A stretch of DNA of 64,000 nucleotides from an uncultured Lachnospiraceae bacterium (GTDB taxonomy: Bacteria > Bacillota > Clostridia > Lachnospirales > Lachnospiraceae), in the NCBI GenBank assembly GCA_934418125.1, contig CAKRWT010000007.1, forward strand, positions 1 through 64,000, given 5' to 3'. The notes under the pieces are model-generated. The model saw nothing but the letters and a program-made list of their open reading frames with translations. It did not search any database and was not told where the DNA came from. Of the stretch, positions 1 through 9,515 are shown piece after piece. The position numbers and the translations under genes are program-made. Each line of letters begins with the position of its first letter. Position 1 is the first letter of the stretch.

Positions 1-86
1 GCCTTATATACGTCCGACATACCACCGGTGCCGATTTTTTCCAGTATTTCATACCGGTCACCGATTATCATTCCTATTTTAATCAT
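1..86 (-). CDS. prkC: Ser/Thr protein kinase PrkC/Stk, N-terminal fragment (cut by window edge)
   Basis: Only the first 28 codons are present; the gene runs off the left edge. The visible start reads MIKIGMIIGDRYEILEKIG, followed by the glycine-rich nucleotide loop GTGGMSDVYKA, which is the opening of a Hanks-type bacterial kinase. Its ATG overlaps the last codons of the PP2C phosphatase gene by 8 bp, the usual prpC-prkC arrangement in Firmicutes, where kinase and phosphatase oppose each other and the kinase senses peptidoglycan fragments through PASTA repeats. The PASTA domains and membrane segment lie outside the window, so that part is inferred from context. Confidence 0.85.
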   Translation of the reverse strand, partial: MIKIGMIIGDRYEILEKIGTGGMSDVYK

Positions 87-825
87 GTTCCACCTCGTCT
101 GCCAGTGGCTCAATAACAATCGCAGAAATGTTATCCTTACCACCATTTTGATTGGCTGTTCTTACCAATTCTTCTACCCTGTCCTTAAGGCGACCATCAC
201 CCCGTAAAATATGATGTATCGTCTCGTCGTCCACCATGTTTGTCAAGCCATCAGAACAAAGTAAAACCATATCTCCTGTCTTTAATTCCAGATTATAGAA
301 ATCTGCTTCCACGTAATCTCTTGCGCCAATTGCTCTGGTAATAATATTCTTATCCGGATGGTTTCTAGCCGAAGCACGGTCTATACCACCCATCCGTACC
401 ATCTCTTCTACCAGAGAATGGTCCTGTGTAATCTGCTCAATTCTTTCATTTATCACATAGAGTCTGCTGTCTCCCACATTGGCAACCTCCAGGTATTTCC
501 CCATACAGGTTGCTATGACCATTGTGGTACCCATGCCATTTAACGCTGCATCTTCCCTCGCCTTCTCACGAATCAGCGTATTGGCTTTCTCAATCGCCTT
601 GCCTATGATTTTCATGGGATTCTTTTCAAAGGAAATGCCAATCTCGTTGACAACGGTTTCCACCGCATAACGAGATGCATAATCGCCCGCATTGTGACCT
701 CCCATACCATCTGCCACAATAAATACATTTGGCAGATTTCCGATTGCTGTATCCGACAAATAGATAAAATCCTGATTCAGTTTTCTTTTCTGTCCGATAT
801 CCGTTATCGCATAGGACTTAACCAC
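79..825 (-). CDS. prpC: PP2C-family Ser/Thr protein phosphatase (PrpC/Stp)
   Basis: A 248-residue PPM-type, metal-dependent phosphatase that reverses phosphorylation by the adjacent PrkC kinase. All hallmark motifs are visible: the N-terminal NQD (residues 17-19), DGMGGH with metal-binding Asp39 and Gly40, VGDSR around 117-121, CSDGL at 190-194 and GGKDNIS near the C terminus. Length matches the family (about 240-250). The start is GTG, six bases after a strong AGGAGGAG, with no better ATG nearby. It sits 12 bp after rlmN and overlaps prkC by 8 bp, so translational coupling is likely. Identification is secure; the physiological substrates are not visible here. Confidence 0.95.
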   Translation of the reverse strand: MVKSYAITDIGQKRKLNQDFIYLSDTAIGNLPNVFIVADGMGGHNAGDYASRYAVETVVNEIGISFEKNPMKIIGKAIEKANTLIREKAREDAALNGMGTTMVIATCMGKYLEVANVGDSRLYVINERIEQITQDHSLVEEMVRMGGIDRASARNHPDKNIITRAIGARDYVEADFYNLELKTGDMVLLCSDGLTNMVDDETIHHILRGDGRLKDRVEELVRTANQNGGKDNISAIVIEPLADEVEHD

Positions 826-837
826 AATACGCTCCTC

Positions 838-1878
838 CTACTGGTTTTTCGTGATATGTCTGCGCCTCAACTGTCCACAGGCACCATCAATATCCCGACC
901 CATTTCCCTTCTTATAGTAACATTTATTCCATTTTTTTCAAGTTTATTTTTGAATGCCTCCACTGCCTGATGCTCTGACTGCACGTAATCCCGCTCTTTT
1001 ATCGGGTTTACCGGTATGAGATTCACATGACAGTTCAGGTCATGAATCAGGGCTATCAGTTCCTTTGCATCCTCTCCGGTGTCGTTCACGCCCCGCACCA
1101 GACTGTACTCAAAAGTAATTCTTCTTCCGGTCTTCTCAAAATAGTATGCGCAGGTATCCATCAATTCATCAAGAGAATAGGAATTTGCTATGGGCATCAG
1201 CTTCCTTCGCTTCTCATCTGTTGTGGCATGCAAAGATAACGCCAGGGTAATCTGTAACTGGCAGTCTGCCAGCTGCCGCATCCTGGGGACAATGCCACAG
1301 GTAGACACGGTCAGATTCCGCTGACTGATATGAAGCCCATTCTCATCAGTCAGCAGGGTGATGAACTGTAACAGATTGTCATAATTGTCCATGGGTTCCC
1401 CGGTTCCCATCACTACCACATTGGATACCCGTTCCCCGGTCTCTAAAGTAATGGCATATATCTGGTCCAACATCTCAGATGGCATCAGATTGCGCTCCAG
1501 CCCATCCAGGGTAGAAGCACAGAACCGGCACCCCATCCGGCAGCCTACCTGGGAGGAAATGCACACGGAATTACCATGTTTATATTTCATCCACACACTT
1601 TCCACCACGTTGCCGTCTGCCAGTTCAAACAGATATTTCCTGGTTCCGTCTATCTTAGACTCCTGTACCTGAAGGGGCTTTACCGTAGTATAAGTAAAAT
1701 ATTCCCGGCATTTTTCTTTCAGGTTTGCCGGAATATTCGTCATCTGGTCATAATCCCTTGCCAGCTTCTGGTGCATCCATTCATATAACTGCTTTGCGCG
1801 AAAAGGCTTTTCGGAAAGCAGCTTCATTTCCTCCTGCAACTGTGCAAGGGTTAAAGACTTTATATCCTTTTTCTCCAT
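838..1878 (-). CDS. rlmN: 23S rRNA/tRNA adenine-C2 methyltransferase RlmN
   Basis: A 346-residue radical SAM enzyme that methylates C2 of A2503 in 23S rRNA and of A37 in some tRNAs. The [4Fe-4S] motif C-x3-C-x2-C is at Cys113, Cys117 and Cys120 (VGCRMGCRFC), and the second catalytic cysteine lies near the C terminus (GACGQ, about residue 334). The GEPMDN signature is also present. It is placed between rsmB and prpC with short gaps, the standard order of this Firmicute operon. Cfr, the resistance paralogue, is less likely because length, context and C-terminal sequence fit RlmN. Confidence 0.96.
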   Translation of the reverse strand: MEKKDIKSLTLAQLQEEMKLLSEKPFRAKQLYEWMHQKLARDYDQMTNIPANLKEKCREYFTYTTVKPLQVQESKIDGTRKYLFELADGNVVESVWMKYKHGNSVCISSQVGCRMGCRFCASTLDGLERNLMPSEMLDQIYAITLETGERVSNVVVMGTGEPMDNYDNLLQFITLLTDENGLHISQRNLTVSTCGIVPRMRQLADCQLQITLALSLHATTDEKRRKLMPIANSYSLDELMDTCAYYFEKTGRRITFEYSLVRGVNDTGEDAKELIALIHDLNCHVNLIPVNPIKERDYVQSEHQAVEAFKNKLEKNGINVTIRREMGRDIDGACGQLRRRHITKNQ

Positions 1879-1887
1879 ATCCGTTTT

Positions 1888-3234
1888 CTAGCCTTTCTTT
1901 CGCAGCTTCGCCAGGAAAAAGCCATCTGTTTCATGGATTCCCGGCAGTAACTGTAACTGTCCTTTGCTTCCTTCTTCCCGCAGACACTCCGGCAGGGCTT
2001 CTTCCATACTCTCCAGGGTAAATGGGAACTGTTCCTGAATCCACTGTACCATTTCCTCATTTTCTTCCTGTCGGATGGTACAGGTGCTGTACATTAAAAT
2101 GCCGCCCGGCTTCACATACTGTACCACATTTTCGATAATTTCTTTCTGCAAGGTTACAATCTCTGCCAGGCTCTCCGGTGTCACATGATATTTAATATCC
2201 TGTTTCTTCCCGATAACCCCCAGTCCGGAGCAGGGGACATCCGCGATAAGAACATCGGCTGTCTCTTTCCATTCCGGGCAGAATCTTCTGGCATCCTGTA
2301 CCCTTATGGTCATATTTTCTTTTCCCAGGCGTTCTTTGTTCTCTTCTATTTTATCGGTTTTATAGGAAGTTACATCACAGGAGATAACTTCCCCGGTTCC
2401 TTTTAATTTCGTCGCTGCATGGAGCGATTTCCCACCCGGTGCTGCGCAGACATCAATTACCCGGTTACCCACTCTGATACCAGCAGCCTCTACCACCAGC
2501 ATGGAGCTTACATCCTGTACCGCAAAATATCCTTCTTCATATCCGTACAGATTCCGGATACCATCAGCCTTATCCAGGGTCACTGCATAGGGCAGATAAG
2601 GATGTTTTTGTACCGCAACTCCGGCACGCTGCCAGACCTGCAGCATGGATTCCTGCTCTTGTTCCGGAAGTTTCTCTTCCAGACGGATACTGACCGGCTT
2701 TCTTTGCAGAAAGTTCGCCAGCATGCGCTCACTTTTCTCCAGTCCATACTGTTGTACCATCTGTTCCGTCAGCCATAAAGGCATGGAGTAGCATACCGAC
2801 AGATAGGCCAGGGGCTCCTCTTCCTTTTTGGGATAAGCAATCTCTTCTTTGCCTCTGGCAATGCTTCGCAAAACACCATTTACATAGCCCTGTAAGGACT
2901 GGAATTTACGCTTCTTTGCCAGCTTGACTGCCTCGTTACAGACTGCGGCATCGGGTGTATGCTCCATAAACAACAGCTGGTAGGTACTCATGCGAAGTAA
3001 TTCCCGAATCAGCGGCTTCATCTTCTTTACCGGCACTTTGGAAAACTGATTCAGTACATAATCAATCTGAATCTGCCGTTCAATGGTGCCTTCTGTTACC
3101 CGCTTGATAAATGCCTTTTCCTTCGTTTCCAGATAATCATACTTTTCCAGTACCGAGGCTATCAGCACATTACTGTATTCTTTTTCCTTTGCCAATTCCA
3201 ATAAGATATCCAGAATTACTTCTCTTGTGTTCAT
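1888..3234 (-). CDS. rsmB: 16S rRNA cytosine-967 C5-methyltransferase RsmB
   Basis: A 448-residue protein with an N-terminal NusB-like RNA-binding domain (about 1-130, including DYVLNQFSK and the helix with PDAAVCNEAVKLAKK) and a C-terminal SAM-dependent methyltransferase domain. The SAM-binding VCAAPGGKS is near residues 262-270, the catalytic PCSG and STCT motifs follow near 335 and 385, both typical of m5C RNA methyltransferases. It starts with ATG upstream of rlmN and ends 9 bp before it. Length is normal for the family. Role: base modification of 16S rRNA during ribosome assembly. Confidence 0.95.
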   Translation of the reverse strand: MNTREVILDILLELAKEKEYSNVLIASVLEKYDYLETKEKAFIKRVTEGTIERQIQIDYVLNQFSKVPVKKMKPLIRELLRMSTYQLLFMEHTPDAAVCNEAVKLAKKRKFQSLQGYVNGVLRSIARGKEEIAYPKKEEEPLAYLSVCYSMPLWLTEQMVQQYGLEKSERMLANFLQRKPVSIRLEEKLPEQEQESMLQVWQRAGVAVQKHPYLPYAVTLDKADGIRNLYGYEEGYFAVQDVSSMLVVEAAGIRVGNRVIDVCAAPGGKSLHAATKLKGTGEVISCDVTSYKTDKIEENKERLGKENMTIRVQDARRFCPEWKETADVLIADVPCSGLGVIGKKQDIKYHVTPESLAEIVTLQKEIIENVVQYVKPGGILMYSTCTIRQEENEEMVQWIQEQFPFTLESMEEALPECLREEGSKGQLQLLPGIHETDGFFLAKLRKKG

Positions 3235-3255
3235 ATTCTTCCGCCAATCTTTTTA

Positions 3256-3966
3256 TCAGTCTCTTCTTCTGTTGTTATTTCCAAACAGAAGCACCAGACG
3301 AAGAAGCTGTAAAATAGAGGATGCGGCTGCCGCTACATAGGTAAGGGCAGCTGCCTGTAATACTTTGCGGCATCCCTTCGTCTCATCCGGTTCCATTAAG
3401 CCATAACTGCCCAGCATGGAAAGGGCTCTGCCTGAAGCATTGAATTCTACCGGCAGGGTAACGACCTGGAACAAAACTGCCAGGGCAAATACCCAGATTC
3501 CTATCTGAATCAGGAACTGGTTCATCCCAAGAATCGCTCCCAAAAGAATCAGCGGAATTCCTGCCTTTGAGCCAATATTGGCTGCCGGAACCAGAGCAGT
3601 TCTTATTTTCAGCGGCGCATAGCCTTTATCATGCTGTACCGCATGTCCACATTCATGGGCTGCTACCCCGATAGCGGCTACCGAAGTAGAACCATATGTT
3701 GCATCCGACAGACGGAGCACCTTGTTTGCCGGGTCGTAATGGTCAGTCAACTGTCCTCCAATGTGCTCAATCCGCACATCATAGATACCCGATAATGCCA
3801 GGATACGCTGGGCTGCCTCTGCTCCTGTCATGCCACTTCTGCTCCTGACTTTTGCATACTTATTATAAGTAGAATTTACCTTTACCTGTGCGACGATACA
3901 CAGAACTGCCCCTATCAATACAAGAAAATAGGTCGGGTCAAAATAATAATAATTGTAATATCCCAT
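3256..3966 (-). CDS. YugP-type membrane zinc metallopeptidase
   Basis: A 236-residue integral membrane protein. A hydrophobic N-terminal segment (about 13-28) precedes a domain with the zinc-binding HExxH motif (AAHECGHAVQH, around 103-113), then two to three hydrophobic segments (around 140-200 and 205-228). This arrangement matches the neutral zinc metallopeptidase family typified by Bacillus YugP. Its substrate is not known. The gene lies between fmt and rsmB in the translation/cell-wall operon, a position conserved in many Clostridia, which gives no direct clue to function. The active site is expected near the cytoplasmic face of the membrane. Confidence 0.88.
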   Translation of the reverse strand: MGYYNYYYFDPTYFLVLIGAVLCIVAQVKVNSTYNKYAKVRSRSGMTGAEAAQRILALSGIYDVRIEHIGGQLTDHYDPANKVLRLSDATYGSTSVAAIGVAAHECGHAVQHDKGYAPLKIRTALVPAANIGSKAGIPLILLGAILGMNQFLIQIGIWVFALAVLFQVVTLPVEFNASGRALSMLGSYGLMEPDETKGCRKVLQAAALTYVAAAASSILQLLRLVLLFGNNNRRRD

Positions 3967-4004
3967 ACTCTCATTCCTCTCCTGCTTCTAACTCTGTCTT
4001 GTCC

Positions 4005-4955
4005 CTATGCCAGCATTTCCCCTGGCTGTACCGGATAGCCTAATAGAAAATCTTTTACCGCCATCCGTTTCTTACCCTCTAACTGCACCTCTGTCAGTTT
4101 CAGGGCTCCTTCTCCGGTCTGTACATAAATGGCATCTTTCTCTACGGCTATCACAGTCCCCGGCTCTGCACCAGCCAAAGCTTCCGCCGGTAACTGGTCT
4201 TTTGCAACCGGCTCCTGCTGCCATATTTTCAATGTCTTTCCATGATATCCACTGGAAGCTCCCGGCCAGGAAATCATGCCACGAATCAGGCAGTCAAGCT
4301 CTGCTGCCTTCCTGTTCCAGTCAATCCTGCTCATGGACTTTTGTAACATCTTTGCATGGCTTGCCTGGCTCTCATCCTGTTTTCTCGGCGTTACCTCTCC
4401 TGCCTCAATCTTCGGCAGTGCCTCCACAATCAGGGCAGCCCCTGCTTTCGCCAGTTTTTCAAAAAGGCTTTCCCCGGTTTCCTTGGCATCAATCGGCACT
4501 ACACTCTGGAACAGGATATCGCCGGTATCCACGCCCTTATCCATCTGCTGGATGGTAATGCCGGTTTCCTTTTCTCCATCGATAATCGCCCACTGAATGG
4601 GCCCTGCCCCCCGGTACTTAGGTAACAGGGATGCATGGATATTCACACAGCCATACTTTGGCATCTGTAAGATTTCTTCGGAAAGAATCTGTCCGAAAGC
4701 AACGACTACGAAGATATCCGCTTCATAGCTTCGCAAGGTTTCCACTGCCTCCGGCTCCTTGACCTTAACCGGCTGGAACACCGGAATGTGATGCTCCAGG
4801 GCACAGGTTTTTACCGGTGTTGCCTGCATTTCCTTGCCTCGTCCTTTGGGTTTATCCGGCTGGGTTACCACTGCTGTCACTTCATGACCGGCTTCTATAA
4901 TTGCCTGTAATGCATCCACTGCAAAATCAGGCGTTCCCATAAATACAACCTTCAT
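4005..4955 (-). CDS. fmt: Methionyl-tRNA formyltransferase
   Basis: A 316-residue enzyme that transfers a formyl group from 10-formyl-THF to Met-tRNAfMet for translation initiation. The N-terminal Rossmann domain opens with VVFMGTPDFAV. The catalytic Asn and His lie in VNIHASLLPKYRGAGP (about 105-120), and the conserved Asp in GVDTGDIL follows. The C-terminal OB-like tRNA-binding domain spans roughly 205-316. It is immediately downstream of def (21 bp), the standard pairing of formylase and deformylase. Length and motifs are normal. Confidence 0.97.
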   Translation of the reverse strand: MKVVFMGTPDFAVDALQAIIEAGHEVTAVVTQPDKPKGRGKEMQATPVKTCALEHHIPVFQPVKVKEPEAVETLRSYEADIFVVVAFGQILSEEILQMPKYGCVNIHASLLPKYRGAGPIQWAIIDGEKETGITIQQMDKGVDTGDILFQSVVPIDAKETGESLFEKLAKAGAALIVEALPKIEAGEVTPRKQDESQASHAKMLQKSMSRIDWNRKAAELDCLIRGMISWPGASSGYHGKTLKIWQQEPVAKDQLPAEALAGAEPGTVIAVEKDAIYVQTGEGALKLTEVQLEGKKRMAVKDFLLGYPVQPGEMLA

Positions 4956-4976
4956 ACGCCTTTACCTTCCTTATCC

Positions 4977-5462
4977 TTATTCCTCATCTTCCTCCGGAAG
5001 ACTTTCCACATCCTGTAACGGTCCTTCTACTTTTTCTACATAAAGATGTCCGTCCAGATGGTCTAACTCATGGCAGATAGCCCTTGCCATCAGTTCTGTC
5101 CCTTCGATTTCAAAAGGTTCCATATTTTCATCATAGGCAATTGCCTTCACATAATTGGGTCTTCTGACAAATCCAGTCTTTCCCGGCACACTTAAACAGC
5201 CTTCGTAGCCTTCCTGCTCTCCACTGGTCTCTATAATCTTGGGGTTTATCAGTAATACCGGGTCTTCCCCTGTGGTATCAATGACTACAATCCGTTTCAG
5301 GATTCCTACCTGGGGCGCTGCCAGTCCCACACCGTTTGCCTCATACAGGGTATCAAACATATCATCAATCAGTTCCTGTATTCTTGGTGTGATTTCGGTT
5401 ACCTCTTTACAGGTTTTATTCAACACCGGGTCTCCCATTTCCCTTATTTTTCTGATTGCCAT
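4977..5462 (-). CDS. def: Peptide deformylase
   Basis: A 161-residue iron/zinc enzyme that removes the N-formyl group from new proteins. All three motifs are visible: GVGLAAPQVG (about 44-53), EGCLSVPG with the metal-binding cysteine (about 91-98) and HELDHLDG with the metal-binding histidines and catalytic glutamate (about 133-140). An acidic tail (LPEEDEE) ends the protein. It sits between priA and fmt, as in many Firmicutes, so formylation and deformylation enzymes are coexpressed. Confidence 0.97.
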   Translation of the reverse strand: MAIRKIREMGDPVLNKTCKEVTEITPRIQELIDDMFDTLYEANGVGLAAPQVGILKRIVVIDTTGEDPVLLINPKIIETSGEQEGYEGCLSVPGKTGFVRRPNYVKAIAYDENMEPFEIEGTELMARAICHELDHLDGHLYVEKVEGPLQDVESLPEEDEE

Positions 5463-5503
5463 CTCTTTTGCCTCACTTTCTCTCTACCATACTCTATTTA
5501 CTG

Positions 5504-7738
5504 TTAATAATTTGTCATCGGGTCAAAATCATACTGTATGGTCACGTTCTTCCAATCCTCTTCTTTGCAGAACTGCTCCAGAATATCCTTGGCTTCCACC
5601 AGTATCTGATACTCCTCCTGCCTTATGTACAGAACCTGCCGGTACAAATCATTTATTTTACCAATAGAAGCCTCTGTGGGCCCTATGATATGAATCTTCT
5701 TGTCTTTCATCTTTTCTGTCAAAAGCTCTGCCATCTTTACCGCAAGAGCTGCTCCCTCTTCCTGCTCCTTTGCTATCAGCAGTACCGCCAACAAATGGGC
5801 AGCCGGGGGATATTCTCCCAACTCCCTGTAGGCCATTTCCTCTTCATAGAATCCTTCATAATCCTGGGCTGCCGCATGTACAATGCTGTAATGCTCCGGC
5901 TGGTAGGTCTGGATAACCACCTCGCCCGGCTTCTCTCCTCTGCCTGCCCTGCCTGCTGCCTGGGTCAGTAACTGAAAGGTCCTCTCCCCTGCACGATAAT
6001 CGTTCTGATTCAGCGACAAATCTGCTGCCAGCACCCCAACCAGTGTTACGTTGGGGAAATCATGCCCTTTTACAATCATCTGGGTTCCCACGAGAATGTC
6101 TGCCTGTTCGTTGGCAAATGCCGCTAATATCTTTTCATAGCTTTCCTTCGTTCTGGTGGTGTCGGCATCCATCCGCAGCACTCTGGCTTCCGGGAACTCT
6201 TTATGAAGGGCCTCCTCTATCTGCTCGGTTCCTGCCTTAAATCCCATGAGATATTTGGAACCGCATTTCGGGCACATCTTCTTCTTCGGTTCCTCATATC
6301 CACAATAATGACATAGTAACATACCATTCCGGTGTTCGGAAAGGGAAACATCACAATGAGGACATTTTACCACATAACCGCAGGCACGGCAGGAAATAAA
6401 TCCGGCATACCCACGCCGGTTCAGGAAAAGAATGGTCTGTTCCCTTTTCTGTAACCGCTGTTCCATCAGCTCTTTTAATCGTCTGCTGAATACAGAGCGG
6501 TTTCCCTGTTTTAATTCTTCCCGCAAATCTATGGTATATACGCTTGGAAGCTGACTGTTTCCATGTCTGCTTTCCATTTTATATAACTTATATTCTCCCC
6601 TTCTGGCATGATAATAAGACTCCAGGGAAGGGGTTGCCGAGCCTAAGATAACACTGGCATGCTGCATGCCTGCTATCTGGATAGCCGTTTCCCTGGCATG
6701 GTACTTTGGCATGGACTCACTTTTATAGCTGCTTTCATGCTCTTCGTCTATAATAATCACACCCAGGTTGGGAAAAGGGGTAAACAAAGCTGACCGGGGA
6801 CCTATAATAACATCCAGTTCCCCTTTTCTGGCCCGTTCCATCTGGTCATATTTTTCTCCCATGGACAGTGTGGAATTCATCACCGATACCCGGTCACCAA
6901 ACCGCTTGTAGAAGCGGAGCAGGGTCTGATAGGTAAGGGCAATCTCCGGAATCAGCACAATCGCCTGTTTTCCCATTCCTATCATCTGTTCGATTACCCC
7001 CAGGTAAACCTCTGTCTTCCCGCTTCCGGTAATACCATGCAACAGATAGGTATTCGGTTTTCCCTGCTGATAATCTGTCAGAATCTCTTCTATAATATGT
7101 CGCTGCTCTTCACTGAGGGAAACTCTTGTTTCCTCCCGTGCCTGCTGTTTGACCGGATTCCGGTAATAGTTTTCTGCCTGGATGGTAACATAACCCTGTT
7201 TTTCCAGGCTGCGCAAGGTTGCTGCATTCACATTTCCCTTCTGGCAAAGCAAATCATAAGGCAATACCTCTTCTGTCAGAAAGGCACGAAGGGCACGTGC
7301 TTTCGCTACCTGATGCTTCTTCTCACACACTTCGATTGCCGTCAGCAGTTCTTCGCCTGCTATACAGCGGCTGACTTTTTTCTTCTCTAGCTGCTTTAAC
7401 TTCTGTTTTACCGGCAACACCGTTTTCAAGGCTGTGATGGTGGTGGAACCATATTGCCTTTTCATCCAGTAGGCTATCTGAATCTGGTTACTCTGTGCCG
7501 TAATAGCCCTGGCATCCACTGACAGGATTTCCTTTATTTTCTCTTTGGGATAGTCTGTCTCTTCCGATATATCCACCACATAACCGGTTCTTTCCGCATT
7601 TCCTTTTCCAAAAGGTACATGCACCTGTACGCCCGGATACACAGCTTCCGACAGTTCCGGTGGTATCTTATATTGAAATGGTCTGTCCACTTTCTCATGG
7701 GATATGTCTATGATGACATCCGCATATCTGTCGGCCAT
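5504..7738 (-). CDS. priA: Primosomal replication-restart helicase PriA
   Basis: A 744-residue superfamily 2 DNA helicase that reloads the replisome at stalled forks. Visible features in order: N-terminal 3'-end-binding domain (about 1-110), Walker A HGITGSGKTEVYL (about 235-247), Walker B with DEEH (IIIDEEHESSYK), a zinc-binding insert with eight cysteines (CRACGYVVKCPHC ... CHYCG ... CPKCG, about 450-495) and helicase motifs V-VI (GTQMIVKGHDFPNV, TQAAGRAGRG). Complete and of normal length. It lies 21 bp downstream of murE and 41 bp upstream of def. Confidence 0.97.
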   Translation of the reverse strand: MADRYADVIIDISHEKVDRPFQYKIPPELSEAVYPGVQVHVPFGKGNAERTGYVVDISEETDYPKEKIKEILSVDARAITAQSNQIQIAYWMKRQYGSTTITALKTVLPVKQKLKQLEKKKVSRCIAGEELLTAIEVCEKKHQVAKARALRAFLTEEVLPYDLLCQKGNVNAATLRSLEKQGYVTIQAENYYRNPVKQQAREETRVSLSEEQRHIIEEILTDYQQGKPNTYLLHGITGSGKTEVYLGVIEQMIGMGKQAIVLIPEIALTYQTLLRFYKRFGDRVSVMNSTLSMGEKYDQMERARKGELDVIIGPRSALFTPFPNLGVIIIDEEHESSYKSESMPKYHARETAIQIAGMQHASVILGSATPSLESYYHARRGEYKLYKMESRHGNSQLPSVYTIDLREELKQGNRSVFSRRLKELMEQRLQKREQTILFLNRRGYAGFISCRACGYVVKCPHCDVSLSEHRNGMLLCHYCGYEEPKKKMCPKCGSKYLMGFKAGTEQIEEALHKEFPEARVLRMDADTTRTKESYEKILAAFANEQADILVGTQMIVKGHDFPNVTLVGVLAADLSLNQNDYRAGERTFQLLTQAAGRAGRGEKPGEVVIQTYQPEHYSIVHAAAQDYEGFYEEEMAYRELGEYPPAAHLLAVLLIAKEQEEGAALAVKMAELLTEKMKDKKIHIIGPTEASIGKINDLYRQVLYIRQEEYQILVEAKDILEQFCKEEDWKNVTIQYDFDPMTNY

Positions 7739-7759
7739 GCTGTCTCCTTTCCGGGCACT

Positions 7760-9232
7760 CTATTTCTTCTGTTCTTCCAGGATTTCCTGAATCAGTATCC
7801 TCTCATCCATCGGGTATTTCACCCCATTGATTTCCTGATAATCTTCGTGTCCTTTTCCTGCCAGTACGATAATATCGCCCGGCTCGCCGTGGCTGATGGC
7901 ATAGGCAATGGCTTCCTTACGGTCACATATCTCCACATATTTGCCATTGGTCTTTGCCATACCAATCTTAATATCGTCTATAATCGCCTGTGGTTCTTCT
8001 GTTCTTGGATTATCTGATGTGATAATCGTTAAATCTGCCAGCCTGCCGCTGACCTCACCCATCTCATATCTTCTGGATTTCGCCCGGTCACCGCCGCAGC
8101 CAAAAAGACATACCAGTCTGTGTGGCTCATAGGCTTTCAGGGTTGTCAGCAGGCTTTCCAGTGCCATGGCATTGTGGGCATAATCAATCATTAAGGTAAA
8201 GTCATCCGAAACCTTTACCATCTCGATTCTTCCCTTTACCTTCGCTTTCCGCAAGGCATTCTTGATGTTCTCTTCCTTCACTGCAAAATGACGGCAGATA
8301 GCAATCGCTGTCAGGGCATTGTAAACGCTAAACTTACCGGGTGTTGCAATTTCCACCGGGAAGTTCAAAAGACCGGTTACATCGAAGCGTACACCTAACA
8401 GACCGCCTTCCTTTAAGAACTGGATATTCTTTGCCCGAAGATCTGCTTCGGTGTCAATGCCGTAGGTTTCCAGCGTACAGGTGTGTCCCTCCACAATTCG
8501 TTCCCAGTGGGCATCATCTTGATTGACAATTCCCACCTTACACTGCTTAAACAGAAGGCTCTTACAATGCAGGTAGTCATCGAAATCTTTATGTTCTGCC
8601 GGGCTGATATGGTCCGGTTCAATGTTGGTAAAAATACCGAAGTCAAAAACAAATCCCTGGGTTCTGTGAAGCATCAGTCCCTGGGAGGAAACTTCCATCA
8701 CAACAGTATCGCAGCCAGCGTCTGCCATCTGTCTGAAATATTTCTGTACCAGATAGGATTCCGGTGTGGTATGGTCGGCATGAATATGGGTATCGCCTAT
8801 GATAATTTCAATCGTACCAATCAGCCCCACTTTTCTGCCCGCCTGCTCCAAAATGGATTTTACCAGATAGGTGCTGGTAGTCTTCCCTTTCGTTCCGGTA
8901 ATGCCGATAACCTGCATCTGCTCTGCCGGGTTATCGAAATAAGCCGCACTGATAAACGCCATAGCATAGCGGGTGTCTTCTACCCGGATTACGGTAACAT
9001 CTGCTGCTTCCGGTAAAGCTACCTCTTCCTGCACCAGCAGTACACTGGCACCAGCTTCTACCGCCCGGACTGCAAACTTATGACCATCCACCACAGCACC
9101 TTTGATACAGACAAACAGGCAGTCCTTTGTTACCTTTCTGGAATCGTATATAATATCTGTTACTTCTCTGTCCAGTGTACCCTGTACACATTCGTATGAA
9201 ATTCCGGCAAGCAGACTTTTCAGATTCTTCAT
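7760..9232 (-). CDS. murE: UDP-MurNAc-tripeptide synthetase MurE (meso-DAP type)
   Basis: A 490-residue cytoplasmic Mur ligase that adds the third amino acid to UDP-MurNAc-L-Ala-D-Glu. The ATP-binding loop GITGTKGKTTS is at about 110-120, the central domain has the carbamylated-lysine region (HCKSLLFKQC), and the substrate-selecting DNPR motif is present (SDNPRTEE, about 410-417). DNPR is the established marker for meso-diaminopimelate, so the organism probably has A1-gamma-type peptidoglycan. It is the first gene of a nine-gene unit and has its own sigma-A-like promoter upstream. Placement directly before priA is less usual than a dcw-cluster position. Confidence 0.95.
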   Translation of the reverse strand: MKNLKSLLAGISYECVQGTLDREVTDIIYDSRKVTKDCLFVCIKGAVVDGHKFAVRAVEAGASVLLVQEEVALPEAADVTVIRVEDTRYAMAFISAAYFDNPAEQMQVIGITGTKGKTTSTYLVKSILEQAGRKVGLIGTIEIIIGDTHIHADHTTPESYLVQKYFRQMADAGCDTVVMEVSSQGLMLHRTQGFVFDFGIFTNIEPDHISPAEHKDFDDYLHCKSLLFKQCKVGIVNQDDAHWERIVEGHTCTLETYGIDTEADLRAKNIQFLKEGGLLGVRFDVTGLLNFPVEIATPGKFSVYNALTAIAICRHFAVKEENIKNALRKAKVKGRIEMVKVSDDFTLMIDYAHNAMALESLLTTLKAYEPHRLVCLFGCGGDRAKSRRYEMGEVSGRLADLTIITSDNPRTEEPQAIIDDIKIGMAKTNGKYVEICDRKEAIAYAISHGEPGDIIVLAGKGHEDYQEINGVKYPMDERILIQEILEEQKK

Positions 9233-9515
9233 TTTCTTTCCCTCTTTCCCATTCTCTTTCTAACCCGCATTCTCAGGACTCCAATTATGGTTCCATTACA
9301 CGCGCTTTTCACTAGTATATTCTTCCTGACAGGAATAATCCTCTTATTAAGATAGCATGAAACCCTTACTTTTTCAAATTTCTGTGGCAGTTTAAACTTT
9401 CTTAATGGAATTTCATTTTTTTATAACATTCTCAACACAATTTGAACACAATTTCACTTTATGATAAATACCAAGATAGTTGATGAACTCACTATCTCCC
9501 CCCTCATAAGAAAAT
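9233..9515. other. Intergenic region upstream of murE
   Basis: No gene is supported here. It holds the murE promoter, a leader of roughly 110 nt, a perfect 13-bp palindrome centred in TTCCTGACAGGAA (9323-9335, just downstream of the predicted transcription start) and an exact 10-bp direct repeat AACACAATTT at 9434-9443 and 9445-9454 (period 11). The latter lies about 57 bp upstream of the -35 box. Period-11 direct repeats are typical of OmpR/PhoB-type response regulators, but that link is an inference. Confidence 0.6.
9349..9377 (-). promoter_or_regulatory. Sigma-A-type promoter of the murE operon
   Basis: On the minus strand TTGAAA (9372-9377) and TATCTT (9349-9354) are separated by exactly 17 bp. 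Transcription would begin near 9342 and run through murE into priA and beyond. The match to consensus is moderate, the spacing is ideal and there is no other candidate as good in the gap. Confidence 0.65.
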
